From: an uncultured Clostridia bacterium
GTDB taxonomy: Bacteria; Bacillota; Clostridia; Oscillospirales; CAG-272
Direction: 5' to 3'
NCBI GenBank assembly: GCA_904501715.1
Contig: CAJGCD010000085.1
Location: 1-5,102, forward strand
Length of the DNA stretch: 5,102 nucleotides
This document shows positions 5,004 through 5,102 of the stretch, piece after piece. The notes under the pieces were generated by a model. The model had not been told where the DNA came from. It ran no database searches and saw nothing but the letters and a program-made list of their open reading frames with translations. Numbering within the stretch: position 1 is the stretch's first letter; every line of letters begins with the position of its first letter. The translations under genes were made by a program, and so were the position numbers.

Positions 5004-5102
5004 CCTTCCCCAGCGGGGAAGGGGGACCACGATAGTGGTGGATGAGGAGAGCTCTGAGAGCACTGTGTATTGCTCACGTTGAGGGAACTTATATCTTCCC
5101 CA
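5004..5102. repeat. Multi-hairpin intergenic repeat, running off the window
   Basis: CCTTCCCC (5004-5011) pairs with GGGGAAGG (5015-5022). ACCAC (5026-5030) pairs with GTGGT (5035-5039) around GATA. GGATGAGG follows, then GCTCT/AGAGC (5051-5061) and, as an alternative, GAGCA/TGCTC (5058-5062 with 5071-5075). The window ends in CTTCCCCA, matching 5005-5012 at a distance of 90 bp, so a second unit may begin there. The paired-hairpin-plus-GGATGAGG layout resembles repeats I recall as common in Ruminococcus-like genomes, unchecked here. No gene is visible in 4895-5102. Confidence 0.55.

Noticed and set aside
1..5102. A defence, CRISPR, toxin-antitoxin or phage system
   Set aside because: There is no spaced direct-repeat array, no nuclease or effector beyond housekeeping RNase J, and no small paired genes. 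The repeats present are fold-back intergenic elements.

Overview
The window looks like chromosomal DNA from a low-to-mid GC Gram-positive bacterium, probably a gut clostridium of the Ruminococcus/Oscillospiraceae type. This is inferred from an RNase J gene, purine-rich ribosome binding sites, a sigma-A-type promoter matching consensus, and intergenic fold-back repeats of the kind I associate with Clostridia. No database search was possible.

Layout: positions 1-97 may hold the last codons of an upstream gene, overlain by two perfect inverted repeats. Positions 98-299 are a non-coding, repeat-like block rich in small hairpins. A perfect TTGACA-17-TATAAT promoter (300-328) then drives a leader of about 118 nt that can fold, followed by rnjA (453-2129), a complete and apparently catalytic RNase J. 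A 150-bp gap carries a weak hairpin, three TTCA half-sites spaced exactly 11 bp apart, and a TATAAT box. It precedes a 635-residue membrane-anchored extracytoplasmic protein (2280-4187) that resembles a PrsA/SurA-type foldase with two degenerate parvulin-like halves. A strong 12-bp hairpin separates it from a 212-residue cysteine-rich protein (4256-4894), probably a multi-zinc-ribbon protein of unknown function. The last 200 bases are again non-coding and full of fold-back repeats, one related to an element at the left end.

All three genes point the same way. rnjA and the foldase-like gene probably have separate promoters. The third gene has no obvious promoter and probably depends on read-through past the hairpin. 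RNase J acts in cytoplasmic RNA decay and maturation, and the second protein would act outside the membrane on secreted proteins. I see no direct functional link among the three, so the block may be a neighbourhood rather than a pathway. I found no CRISPR array, tRNA, rRNA, transposase, toxin-antitoxin pair or phage gene. The points most worth a second look are the 11-bp-phased repeats before the foldase-like gene, the switch-like rnjA leader, the histidine-free parvulin-like domains, and the three-module cysteine protein.
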